The notes beneath the pieces are model-generated. The model was not told the DNA's origin, searched no databases, and saw only the letters and a program-made list of their open reading frames with translations. The translations under genes were made by a program, and so were the position numbers. From an uncultured Bacilli bacterium (GTDB taxonomy: Bacteria > Bacillota_I > Bacilli_A > RF39 > UBA660), in the NCBI GenBank assembly GCA_934167875.1, contig CAKPMC010000014.1, forward strand, positions 1-26,152: 26,152 nt of DNA, written 5' to 3'. Positions 1 through 7,699 of this stretch are shown one piece after another (within the stretch, counting starts at the first letter, position 1; each line of letters opens with the position of its first letter).

Positions 1-36
1 TCTCCTGTAAAATACAGGTTACAATCCTCTAATTAG
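1..36 (+). CDS. IS3-family transposase OrfB, C-terminal end (partial)
   Basis: Frame 1 reads S-P-V-K-Y-R-L-Q-S-S-N and then TAG at 34-36. IS150-group OrfB transposases (DDE integrases) commonly end in a block of the form M-S-P-x-x-Y-R. The stop lies 15 bases before the terminal inverted repeat, the usual spacing. Only 11 residues are visible, so the catalytic residues and the integrity of the gene cannot be judged. Confidence 0.7.
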   Translation, partial: SPVKYRLQSSN

Positions 37-76
37 AAACTATTAATAAACTGTCCAACTTTTTGGGTTCAGTTCA
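1..76 (+). mobile_element. Right end of an IS3-family (IS150-type) insertion sequence
   Basis: Positions 52-76 read TGTCCAACTTTTTGGG followed by TTCAGTTCA. The reverse complement starts TGAACTGAACCC and ends AAAGTTGGACA, which is the usual form of an IS3-family terminal inverted repeat. The element ends in CA at 76, so its body lies to the left, outside the window. The last codons of an orfB-type transposase come just before it. Whether the element is complete, and whether it has a target duplication, cannot be seen. Confidence 0.8.
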
Positions 77-140
77 TCTTGATTGATTTTTTTAATTAAA
101 TATTAAAAAATATAGAATAAACAAATTATTAATAAAAATA

Positions 141-149
141 TGATATAAT
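141..149 (+). promoter_or_regulatory. Extended -10 promoter of the radical SAM operon
   Basis: TGATATAAT at 141-149 is a TGn-extended -10 box. No convincing -35 hexamer lies 17 bases upstream. It is 48 bases before the start codon and 65 bases outside the insertion sequence end, so the promoter is native and not supplied by the element. Confidence 0.45.
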
Positions 150-197
150 AAAATATATTAATAAAGTATCATTAATTGATTTATAGAGGTGTTTAGT

Positions 198-1880
198 ATG
201 AAAAAGTATCAAAAATATTTATTATTAGCTAGTTTATTATTAACTCCAACACTAGTGTTTGCCAGTGTTAGTGAAAGTTTTATTCCTTTAGGTTTTGCGT
301 TAGTCATGGAATCATTTGTTTCAATTCACATGTCAGTATTTGTTTTAAAACCACTTGCAGATATTATATCAAAAGATAATAGTAATAAAATTTTTTGGAC
401 AATGTTTATTATACGATTAGTCATATTAATATTCTTTGATTTTTTTGTAACACCAAGCATTGCCATGTTTGATTTTGTATTGGTGTTTATTGGAGCAGCT
501 ATTGTTATGCCAATAACGACTATTCGTTCTAAGCCAACTATTTCAACCAATACCACAACTAATAATACTAATTTTTCTTCTACACAACCAGTTCCCAACA
601 ATTCAAATACATTAAATTCTCAAAGTGTTAAAACCATAAATAGTGAAAATCAGGAAATGATAATCACTTGTACAAATTGTGGGCACATTTTAAAAGTTAC
701 TGATAAATTTTGTTCAATGTGTGGAACTCCTTTTGATGGAAACAATGTTACCGTTAAAGCAGTACCTAAAATACTAGTTAAACCTACTGATTTTGATCCT
801 ATGTTTAGTAATAGTGAAAATAAATTGTTGGAAATATTTATCACTAAAGAATTAGAAAAAGCTGGTATAGAAAAGAACAGTAAATTAATACCAGAAGATG
901 TTTTGAAAAGAAAAAATATTTTAAATATTATCTTTTCCGTTTTAGTTTTTATTTATATATCTTTGATTTTCTTCCACTTTCCAATCTATACATATATTAT
1001 TGGCATTATAATTTTATTAATATTTTTCAAAATAACTACCAATTATAATTTAATTAAATATTTAAAAAAAGAAATAAAGGCAAGACCTACAGAAAAAATT
1101 TCTAATATTGTTATGAACACTAAAAATTCATTCTCTATAGATAAAAATAAAAATATAAGAGTTATATGCATTATAGCTGCATTAATCTTGCCATTAATAA
1201 TTTTTATGAATCCACGAATTATGTATGAAAAAGTTGAAAATGGTTATGCCGTTAGATATTATACATTTGGTTTAAATAATTTTAAAACAGCTACAATTCC
1301 TGATACATATAAAGGGAAAAAAGTAGTCAGTCTAAGGGGAAATACTTTTTCAAACATGCCTTTTTTAGAAAGCGTATCTCTTCCTGATAACATAACTGAG
1401 ATTAGAGGCCAAGCTTTTAAAAATGATATCAATTTAGTTGATGTAAATATTCCATCTAGTCTAGAATATTTAGGTGGCGGAGCATTCTACAATTGTAGTT
1501 CAATAAAAAATATTGTTCTTCCTGATACACTAACTTATATGGGTGGTGAAACTTTTTATGGAGCTTCATCTTTAGAATCTATAAAATTATCTAATAACTT
1601 AACTGAAATAAGAGGAAATACTTTTGAAAATTGTACTTCATTAAAAACAATTATAATTCCAGATAAAATTACTAGAATTGGTGGTCATGCTTTTTATGGA
1701 AATACTGCTTTAGAAACAGTTACTTTTACTGAAAATAGTAAACTTGAAGAAATAGGATCATCTGCTTTTAGACAGTGCTACAGCCTTTATGAGATAACTT
1801 TACCAAAAACTGTATATTATAGTGAACGTGCATTTAAAGAAAGTCCAACTTCTATAAAATACTTTAATTATAGTGATTAA
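198..1880 (+). CDS. Membrane zinc-ribbon protein with BspA-type leucine-rich repeats
   Basis: The 560-residue product starts at ATG 198, placed six bases after an AGAGGT ribosome site; an in-frame GTG at 189 overlaps that site and is less likely. The N-terminus is hydrophobic and signal-like, with three or four membrane segments up to about residue 105. A polar Asn/Thr linker follows, then a CxxC-CxxC zinc ribbon (C158, C161, C172, C175). Further membrane helices lie near residues 240-282 and 320-338. From about 345 to the end are BspA/LRR_5 repeats, each with a pattern like L-P-D-x-(I/L)-T-x-I-x-x-x-A-F. BspA repeats are typical surface binding modules. This is the first gene of a tight operon, 14 bases before the radical SAM gene. 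A surface receptor or scaffold for the operon product is inferred only. Confidence 0.75.
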   Translation: MKKYQKYLLLASLLLTPTLVFASVSESFIPLGFALVMESFVSIHMSVFVLKPLADIISKDNSNKIFWTMFIIRLVILIFFDFFVTPSIAMFDFVLVFIGAAIVMPITTIRSKPTISTNTTTNNTNFSSTQPVPNNSNTLNSQSVKTINSENQEMIITCTNCGHILKVTDKFCSMCGTPFDGNNVTVKAVPKILVKPTDFDPMFSNSENKLLEIFITKELEKAGIEKNSKLIPEDVLKRKNILNIIFSVLVFIYISLIFFHFPIYTYIIGIIILLIFFKITTNYNLIKYLKKEIKARPTEKISNIVMNTKNSFSIDKNKNIRVICIIAALILPLIIFMNPRIMYEKVENGYAVRYYTFGLNNFKTATIPDTYKGKKVVSLRGNTFSNMPFLESVSLPDNITEIRGQAFKNDINLVDVNIPSSLEYLGGGAFYNCSSIKNIVLPDTLTYMGGETFYGASSLESIKLSNNLTEIRGNTFENCTSLKTIIIPDKITRIGGHAFYGNTALETVTFTENSKLEEIGSSAFRQCYSLYEITLPKTVYYSERAFKESPTSIKYFNYSD

Positions 1881-1894
1881 TTGGTGGTGACGAC

Positions 1895-3646
1895 ATGGAA
1901 AATTACAGATTTATTCATTTATTATATGTTCCAACTATGGCCTGTAATATGGCTTGTAAATATTGCTATTTAGAAGATAATACTCAAGATGAATATAAAA
2001 ATATAAATCCCTTAGAAACCCTAAAATATTCAATAAATAAATTTAAATCAGCTAATGTAATTCCTTTTAATATTTCATTACATGGTGGAGAAGTAACAAC
2101 TCTTTCACATGATGATTTTTATAAACTAATTAAATATATAAATGACTATTACAACGATAATAAAGAATTAATTACTAATGCTGGTTTTAAAATAGGTAAA
2201 CCACATATAAAAACAAACTTATATGGATTAGATAAACACATAGATACAATAAAAGAGTTTAATGTTTCAGTATCTGGAAGCCTAGATTTACCATTATCAC
2301 TTCATGATAAATATAGGCTTACCAAAGCTAATAAAGGGACTTTAACTAAAATATTAGAAAATATCAAATTAATGGAAAATCTTCCCAATAAAAAGAAAAT
2401 TTCCTCAACTATTTTTAAAGAACATTATGATCATTTGGATGAAATAGTAAAAGATATTAAATATCTAAATAAAAATACATGCCTAGATATGAATGATTTT
2501 AATTTTATGATAGGGTTTGATTATAATTCTAATGGAATACTTCATCATATAAGTGAAGAAGAGCAATTAAAATTATATGATAGAATGCATAAAGAATTTG
2601 ATGGAACAGATTTAGATTATGGTGTTAATGGTCCATGGTTTGATGAATTTGGACCTGAATACTGTTCTAATTGTGATAACTGTGGTGAAAAGTTCTTTCT
2701 ACTAGAAAAAAATGGTGATATTTATTCCTGTGTGAGGGGACAGAAGAACCCTAATTACTACTATGGAAATATATATAATAACAGTGTTGAAGAAATATTA
2801 AATAATGCCTATAAAAAGATATTTAATAATCATAATAAATTACCACTTAACAAGGAATGTACTGAATGCGGTTACTTATATTTATGTAAAACAGGTTGCC
2901 CTTTTGTAAAAAATAATTATAATTCAAATAAAAGTTACACTTGTAAACTACAGCAAAAAATGTACAAAGATAGAAACTATCTTAAGGATGAATATAATGA
3001 AGAATTTGTATACCAATATGTTCAAAAAATGAGAATGGAAAATTTGAAAGATTATATACCACCTAATAACAATCAACATGATTATCCTGATTTATTAGAG
3101 CTTATTAACCAAGATAATAACTTAAAATATATCTATGATAATAATTCATTTATTTTATCAGTAGATAAAAAAGAATATAATCTAGAATCCCAAGTCTTAA
3201 AAAAATCAAGAGATATTATCTACATTACCAAAAAGTCTAAAGTAGAAATATACATGAGAAAAAATTTAATATCAGAACAATGTGATTATCCTGAGAATAA
3301 TTCTTTATATATCATGTTATTATCTGGTAATTTAGTAACCTATGGTGATGAAAATAGAACAAAACAAAGACATATAGCTACCCATCAAATATATAAAGGT
3401 GTTTTAGATAACAGTATTTCCGAAAAAGAAGACTATTATAAATATGATATTTCAAACTTTATAAAAGAATATTCAAAAGAATACTCTATAGATAATCCTA
3501 ATAACATCTTCTTTACAACATCATCACTTAGAGATTATCACTACCTAAAACAAAAAAATAATGCTTATTATCATATTCAAGCTATAAATTTACCATTTCA
3601 AAATATAGAATTTTATTATATAGATAAGGAGTTAAAAAATGAATAA
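1895..3646 (+). CDS. Radical SAM/SPASM enzyme (putative peptide maturase)
   Basis: This 583-residue protein has the radical SAM cluster motif CX3CX2C at C17, C21 and C24, followed by Y25. A SPASM-type region carries C257, C260 and C263, then C322, C325, C331, C335 and C350, enough for auxiliary iron-sulfur clusters. Radical SAM/SPASM enzymes use S-adenosylmethionine and auxiliary clusters to modify peptide or protein side chains, as in anaerobic sulfatase and RiPP maturases. About 230 residues beyond the cysteines form an extra C-terminal domain I do not recognise. ATG 1895 follows a GGTGGTGA ribosome site. The gene overlaps the next one by 8 bases, so the two are translationally coupled, and that small protein is the obvious candidate substrate. 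The reaction and substrate are inferred. Confidence 0.85.
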   Translation: MENYRFIHLLYVPTMACNMACKYCYLEDNTQDEYKNINPLETLKYSINKFKSANVIPFNISLHGGEVTTLSHDDFYKLIKYINDYYNDNKELITNAGFKIGKPHIKTNLYGLDKHIDTIKEFNVSVSGSLDLPLSLHDKYRLTKANKGTLTKILENIKLMENLPNKKKISSTIFKEHYDHLDEIVKDIKYLNKNTCLDMNDFNFMIGFDYNSNGILHHISEEEQLKLYDRMHKEFDGTDLDYGVNGPWFDEFGPEYCSNCDNCGEKFFLLEKNGDIYSCVRGQKNPNYYYGNIYNNSVEEILNNAYKKIFNNHNKLPLNKECTECGYLYLCKTGCPFVKNNYNSNKSYTCKLQQKMYKDRNYLKDEYNEEFVYQYVQKMRMENLKDYIPPNNNQHDYPDLLELINQDNNLKYIYDNNSFILSVDKKEYNLESQVLKKSRDIIYITKKSKVEIYMRKNLISEQCDYPENNSLYIMLLSGNLVTYGDENRTKQRHIATHQIYKGVLDNSISEKEDYYKYDISNFIKEYSKEYSIDNPNNIFFTTSSLRDYHYLKQKNNAYYHIQAINLPFQNIEFYYIDKELKNE

Positions 3647-3995
3647 AGAACCTGAAACATATGAAGAATTAATTAGAAAAAAAATGTGTATTGATTTAAC
3701 TAAATATTATGAGTTATCTCAAAATGATTTAGAACAAATCTATGATTTTTTAGAAAAAAATCCCAAAGGTACAGTTAAATGTGCCGAAAACATTTCACTT
3801 ATAAATGGAAATGACACAGCTAATGCTATCACTATTATTACTAAATGTATAAATAGCACAATTGATGGTATTATAATGACTAATACTTTATTTAATATTA
3901 TTCCTCACTATACACCATCATCATATAGTGGATATAGTGGTGGATCTTCATCAAATAACAACAATAACAATAATAATAACAATAATAACAGGTAG
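3639..3995 (+). CDS. Small protein with Ser/Gly/Tyr-rich, poly-Asn C-terminus; possible radical SAM substrate
   Basis: The 118-residue product has no family I recognise. Residues 1-90 are mixed and probably folded, with three cysteines. The tail changes sharply: a stretch reading H-Y-T-P-S-S-Y-S-G-Y-S-G-G-S-S-S, then twelve asparagines and a final arginine. The asparagines use AAT and AAC irregularly, so the tract is not a pure triplet repeat. A leader-like front, a low-complexity end, and a start inside the radical SAM gene (ribosome site AAGGAG at 3628-3633) fit a modified-peptide precursor. It could instead be a structural partner of the two membrane proteins. No signal peptide or leader cleavage motif is evident. 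Confidence 0.6.
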   Translation: MNKEPETYEELIRKKMCIDLTKYYELSQNDLEQIYDFLEKNPKGTVKCAENISLINGNDTANAITIITKCINSTIDGIIMTNTLFNIIPHYTPSSYSGYSGGSSSNNNNNNNNNNNNR

Positions 3996-4006
3996 GAAGT
4001 GAAATA

Positions 4007-5026
4007 ATGCCATTAATTTCTGATAATTCACAAAAAACCAAATTAAATAAATTAAACATAAATATTAAAACAAAATATATAGTAGGAAATAAAATCTTAG
4101 AACGTAATACTAATGATAGTTATAATGATGATATTGAAAAAGGAATCAGATGTGAAAAACAGTACTATTTAGGAAATAAACTTATTCATACTGAGAAAAA
4201 GTTTGATTCTAGAATAGAATATACCTTTATATCAAATGATCAACAGAATCAAGAATATACTTGTCCCAACTGTGGAATGCATTCAAAATTAAAGGATTTT
4301 GTTGATGGTTGTCCTTATTGTGGAACATATTATAATATGGATTATACTGAAAAGGATTTAGGTAGTAAATATCATTATGATAGAGTTCTAAGAAATACCA
4401 AATATAGAGTTATAACTGGAATAGTTGATATCATTATAAGTACAATCTTATCATTTATCTTTATAAAATATACCTCTAGGACATTTAATTCTTACGATAT
4501 ATCAAAAGTTTTTATATACGGGGGTATACTTTCTCTAGTTTTATATTATTTCTTCTATATTATTGATGGATATATTGTTTTAGGACCAATCAAAAATTAT
4601 AAGGATAGAGAAAATCAAAAACAAATTGAATTTTGGCAAAGAACTAATATTGATAAAAAAATATTTTTTAACAATCTGAATTATGAAGTTAGAAATAAGT
4701 ACTATAGTAATCTCAATATTATTGATTATGATATTATCGATTTTGATAATTTTACTGAGTATAGAAAAGACAAAATTTTACATGTTAAAGTAAAAGCTTA
4801 TGTTAGAATTGTAAGTTATGAACAAGGTAAAATTACTTCTAAGTTTATTAATGATAATTATATATTAAAAAAAGTTAATAATGAAATCTTAGAAATAAAA
4901 AATGGGGTTAATATAATCAAATGCCATAATTGTGGAGCTTCAATTGATGCAACTAAAGGACATTGTGAATATTGTGATACTAAAATTAATTATCTTCAAG
5001 AATGGATCTTAGAAAATAATAATTAA
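4007..5026 (+). CDS. Tim44-like membrane protein with two zinc ribbons
   Basis: The 339-residue product starts at ATG 4007, after a GGAAGTGA ribosome site and 11 bases from the previous stop. One zinc ribbon lies at C86, C89, C102 and C105, and a second near the C-terminus at C306, C309, C320 and C323. Two hydrophobic segments fall at about 133-150 and 165-190. Between them and the second ribbon is a soluble domain resembling the Tim44-like domain of Firmicute zinc-ribbon proteins, including the closing W-I-L-E after the ribbon. Tim44-like domains bind membranes or translocating proteins. As last gene of the operon it may dock or export the small Asn-rich protein. The Tim44 assignment is from memory of the family's layout and is moderate. 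Confidence 0.6.
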   Translation: MPLISDNSQKTKLNKLNINIKTKYIVGNKILERNTNDSYNDDIEKGIRCEKQYYLGNKLIHTEKKFDSRIEYTFISNDQQNQEYTCPNCGMHSKLKDFVDGCPYCGTYYNMDYTEKDLGSKYHYDRVLRNTKYRVITGIVDIIISTILSFIFIKYTSRTFNSYDISKVFIYGGILSLVLYYFFYIIDGYIVLGPIKNYKDRENQKQIEFWQRTNIDKKIFFNNLNYEVRNKYYSNLNIIDYDIIDFDNFTEYRKDKILHVKVKAYVRIVSYEQGKITSKFINDNYILKKVNNEILEIKNGVNIIKCHNCGASIDATKGHCEYCDTKINYLQEWILENNN

Positions 5027-5063
5027 ATTTTTAATTAGTAATAATACTAACACGAACTTCCAA

Positions 5064-5092
5064 TTTACATCTATTAATAATCGTGTTATAAT
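5064..5092 (+). promoter_or_regulatory. Promoter with flanking 8-bp inverted repeat
   Basis: A -35 box TTTACA (5064-5069), 17-base spacer and -10 box TATAAT (5087-5092) stand 25 bases before the next start codon. TAACACGA at 5048-5055 and TCGTGTTA at 5081-5088 form a perfect inverted repeat whose right arm runs into the -10 box, so it could be an operator. Confidence 0.7.
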
Positions 5093-5116
5093 TTGTATAG
5101 AATAAGGGGAGATAGT

Positions 5117-5449
5117 ATGATACATTTTTTTAGAGATATATTAAGTGGACCTTTATATATTATTACTTCAATCTTATCTATTATTTTCATTATGGCAATT
5201 ATTGGATTCATGATGGAAAGAAAAAAATTAGAAGCAGAAAAAAAGGCTCAAGTAGCTGTTATTGGTAAGAAAGAACCTAACTTAGAAACAAATATAGAAC
5301 CTGCACCAATTGAACCAGTATCAGTGGTAATAGAAAAGCAACAAACTATAGAACCACAGCCTTTAAATAGTATTAATTCAGTTAGTAATGATTTAGAAGT
5401 AAAAGACCCTGTAATTATTTTTGAAGATCCAGATCAAAAAAAAGAATAG
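5117..5449 (+). CDS. Small single-pass membrane protein, unknown function
   Basis: The 110-residue product starts at ATG 5117 after the strong ribosome site GGGGAG. Residues 12-35 form one membrane helix. The rest is charged and rich in Glu, Pro and Lys, with a basic segment just after the helix, which suggests an N-out, cytoplasmic-tail topology. It resembles no family I can name. It has its own promoter and sits just before cdaA, but a separate promoter for cdaA means the two need not be co-regulated. Confidence 0.65.
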   Translation: MIHFFRDILSGPLYIITSILSIIFIMAIIGFMMERKKLEAEKKAQVAVIGKKEPNLETNIEPAPIEPVSVVIEKQQTIEPQPLNSINSVSNDLEVKDPVIIFEDPDQKKE

Positions 5450-5450
5450 A

Positions 5451-5477
5451 CACGGTAATTTGCGTGACCTTTTTTTA
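5451..5477 (+). terminator. Weak intrinsic terminator
   Basis: CACG and CGTG form a four-pair stem just after the stop codon, followed by seven T residues. It is a weak hairpin. The -35 box of the cdaA promoter overlaps it. Confidence 0.35.
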
Positions 5478-5488
5478 TTTGATATAAT
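5460..5488 (+). promoter_or_regulatory. Promoter of cdaA-cdaR
   Basis: TTGCGT (5460-5465), a 17-base spacer and TATAAT (5483-5488) lie 30 bases before the cdaA start. Only the first three bases of the -35 box and its final position resemble consensus well. Confidence 0.5.
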
Positions 5489-5518
5489 AGTTAATGTTTA
5501 AGAAAGGAAAGTATAAAT

Positions 5519-6343
5519 ATGACATTAGATAGTATTATCACAATCATAAAGAAAATTGCTGATATTTCATTAGTATGGTTGGCAATATATTATATATTAA
5601 AAAATATTCGTAATAATGTAAAATTAACCTTATTATTTAAAGGAGTAGCTATTATTTTAGTATTAAAATTTGTTAGTAGTTGGTTAGGATTAACTACTAT
5701 AGGCTTATTACTAGAATATGTAATCATGTGGGGACCACTTGCTTTGATAATAATATTTCAACCAGAAATACGTAATGTATTAGAGCAAATAGGTAAAACA
5801 CAATTACTTGGTAGACATAAAATTTTAACAGTTGATGAAAGAGAACGTTTAGTATATGAAATAGTAAATGCTGTTGAATATTTAAGAAAAGCAAGAATTG
5901 GAGCTCTTATTGTTTTAGAAAGAGATATTAGTTTAGCTAATTACATTGAAAAAGCTAAAAAGGTATATGCTGATTTATCAAGTGATTTATTAATTTCTAT
6001 TTTCTTCCCAAATAATCCACTTCATGATGGTGGTGTAATTATTCAAGGAGATAGAATTAGTTGTGCAGGAGCAGTATTCCCAACAAGTAATAGTTCTAAA
6101 GTAAATAAGAAGTTTGGTACTCGTCATCGTGCCGCTTTAGGTATTACTGAAGAAAGTGATGCTATTAGTATAGTAGTATCAGAAGAAACAGGTAGAGTAT
6201 CAATTGCTGTTAAAGGTGAACTATTCTATAACTTATCAATAGATGATGTTAGAATGATGTTAATAGATGAATTAAGACCAAAACAAGAAGAAGATTATTT
6301 AGATGAATTAGAAGAGGAAGATATTTATGAAGAAAATAAGTAA
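5519..6343 (+). CDS. cdaA: Diadenylate cyclase CdaA (c-di-AMP synthase)
   Basis: CdaA makes cyclic di-AMP from two ATP; in Firmicutes this messenger controls potassium and osmolyte balance and cell-wall homeostasis. The 274-residue length is usual for the family. Three membrane helices occupy roughly residues 10-80, followed by the DAC catalytic domain. The RHR motif is intact at R202-H203-R204. The metal/ATP motif reads D170-G171-G172 inside LHDGG, where the textbook form is DGA. ATG 5519 follows an AGAAAGGAAAG ribosome site. It overlaps cdaR by 17 bases, the conserved pairing in Firmicutes. The acidic tail (many Glu and Asp) is a little longer than usual. Confidence 0.95.
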   Translation: MTLDSIITIIKKIADISLVWLAIYYILKNIRNNVKLTLLFKGVAIILVLKFVSSWLGLTTIGLLLEYVIMWGPLALIIIFQPEIRNVLEQIGKTQLLGRHKILTVDERERLVYEIVNAVEYLRKARIGALIVLERDISLANYIEKAKKVYADLSSDLLISIFFPNNPLHDGGVIIQGDRISCAGAVFPTSNSSKVNKKFGTRHRAALGITEESDAISIVVSEETGRVSIAVKGELFYNLSIDDVRMMLIDELRPKQEEDYLDELEEEDIYEENK

Positions 6344-7676
6344 AAAAATTATTCTATTTTTTGATAAATGGTTAATAACTCCAATTACTAAATTCATTCT
6401 ATTTATTACAGATTTTATTAAAAATAATGGTCGTGAAATTGAAAAATTCATCAATAAAAAACAAACTTTAATAGTTTTATCATTAGTGTTTGCTTTCTTA
6501 GTATTCTTCATTGTAGATCAAAATTCAGATACTATTTTAAATAAAAGTGCTGAAGTATTGTATAATCAACCAGTAACTGCAGAATATAATGAAGAGGCTT
6601 ATGTAATAGAAGGTCTTCCTACTAGTGTTGATGTTACCTTAATTGGTAGAACTTCTGATTTATATTTAGCTAGACAATATACTTCAAATTTAAGTGTATC
6701 AGTTGATTTAAGAGGATTAACTCCAGGTAGTCATAAAGTTAAATTAAATTATACACAAGGTTTAAAAGCCTTAAAATCAATTGATTATAAAATTGATCCA
6801 TCTACAGCTAATATAGTAGTATATGAAAAAGTATCTGAAACAAGAGAACTTGATTATGATATACTTCATAAAGATAAACTTGATACAACTCTAGTACTAG
6901 ATAGTGTAGATTTAAGTAGAAATGATGTTATTATAAAAGGAGCAAGCTATAAATTAAAACAAGTTGCAACGGTTAAAGCATTAGTAGATATAGAAAATAT
7001 TAGTAATCCTAAAGCAGGTACTTTTACGTTAAAAGAAATACCATTAATTGCTTATGACTCTGATGGAAAACCAGTTGAAGGAATAGAAATTGTTCCAACA
7101 AGTATTAATGCTCAAGTTAAAATAACTTCTCCAAGTAAAGAAGTACCATTACAAGTTATTCCAAGTGGTGAAGTAGCTTTTGGTAAATCAATCAAAGAGT
7201 TCTCAACATCAATTGCTAAAGTTACTATTTATGGTGATGAAAGTGTAATTAATGATATAGAATCTATTCCAGTAAAAATAGATGTAACTAATCTATCAAG
7301 TGATAAAACATTCAAAGTAAATATTGAAAAGCCAGCTGGAGTACGTAATATAAGTAGTAAAACAGTAACAGTAAAAGTATCAATGGATGAAGTAATAACT
7401 AAAGATTTTACTGATTGTAATATATCAATAGTTAATTTAAATTCAAATTATAAAGCTTATGCTGTATCAAAAGAAGATAGTAGTGTTACCGTTGTTGTAA
7501 AAGGAAGTAGTGATGTTGTTAATGCATTAGATCCTAATACTATTCAAGCAACAGTAGACTTAACTGGATATGGACCTGGTGAATATGAAGTTGAAGTAAA
7601 AGTAACCGGAAATGATTTAAAATTAACATATGAATCTAAAACTAAAAAAGTAAAAATAAAAATAGAACAAAAATAA
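6327..7676 (+). CDS. cdaR: CdaA regulatory protein CdaR (YbbR domains)
   Basis: This 449-residue protein has a cytoplasmic basic N-terminus, one membrane helix at residues 47-63 and a large extracellular part made of about four YbbR-type beta domains. CdaR binds CdaA at the membrane and tunes c-di-AMP output. It starts inside cdaA (17-base overlap), which implies translational coupling. The usual third partner, glmM (phosphoglucosamine mutase), does not follow; a strong terminator and a gene on the opposite strand come instead. Confidence 0.92.
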   Translation: MKKISKKIILFFDKWLITPITKFILFITDFIKNNGREIEKFINKKQTLIVLSLVFAFLVFFIVDQNSDTILNKSAEVLYNQPVTAEYNEEAYVIEGLPTSVDVTLIGRTSDLYLARQYTSNLSVSVDLRGLTPGSHKVKLNYTQGLKALKSIDYKIDPSTANIVVYEKVSETRELDYDILHKDKLDTTLVLDSVDLSRNDVIIKGASYKLKQVATVKALVDIENISNPKAGTFTLKEIPLIAYDSDGKPVEGIEIVPTSINAQVKITSPSKEVPLQVIPSGEVAFGKSIKEFSTSIAKVTIYGDESVINDIESIPVKIDVTNLSSDKTFKVNIEKPAGVRNISSKTVTVKVSMDEVITKDFTDCNISIVNLNSNYKAYAVSKEDSSVTVVVKGSSDVVNALDPNTIQATVDLTGYGPGEYEVEVKVTGNDLKLTYESKTKKVKIKIEQK

Positions 7677-7677
7677 A

Positions 7678-7695
7678 AGTACTGACGTCAGTACT
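7678..7695. terminator. Bidirectional intrinsic terminator
   Basis: AGTACTGACGTCAGTACT is a perfect 18-base palindrome with A residues before it and seven T residues after it. It can end transcription of cdaR from the left and of the minus-strand DUF378 gene from the right. Confidence 0.85.
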
Positions 7696-7699
7696 TTTT

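Noticed and set aside
326..844. Minus-strand open frames opposite the LRR gene
   Set aside because: No ribosome sites or recognisable product; the plus-strand gene has clear domains.
3955..3992. Asn codon run as a phase-variable triplet repeat
   Set aside because: AAT and AAC are mixed irregularly, and any three-base change would keep the frame, so on/off switching is unlikely.
5029..5050. Hairpins after the Tim44-like gene as a terminator
   Set aside because: TTAGTA/TACTAA can pair but no T run follows; the end of the radical SAM operon transcript is not evident.
6308..6511. Minus-strand 67-codon frame over the cdaA-cdaR junction
   Set aside because: Antisense shadow of the cdaR N-terminus, without ribosome site.
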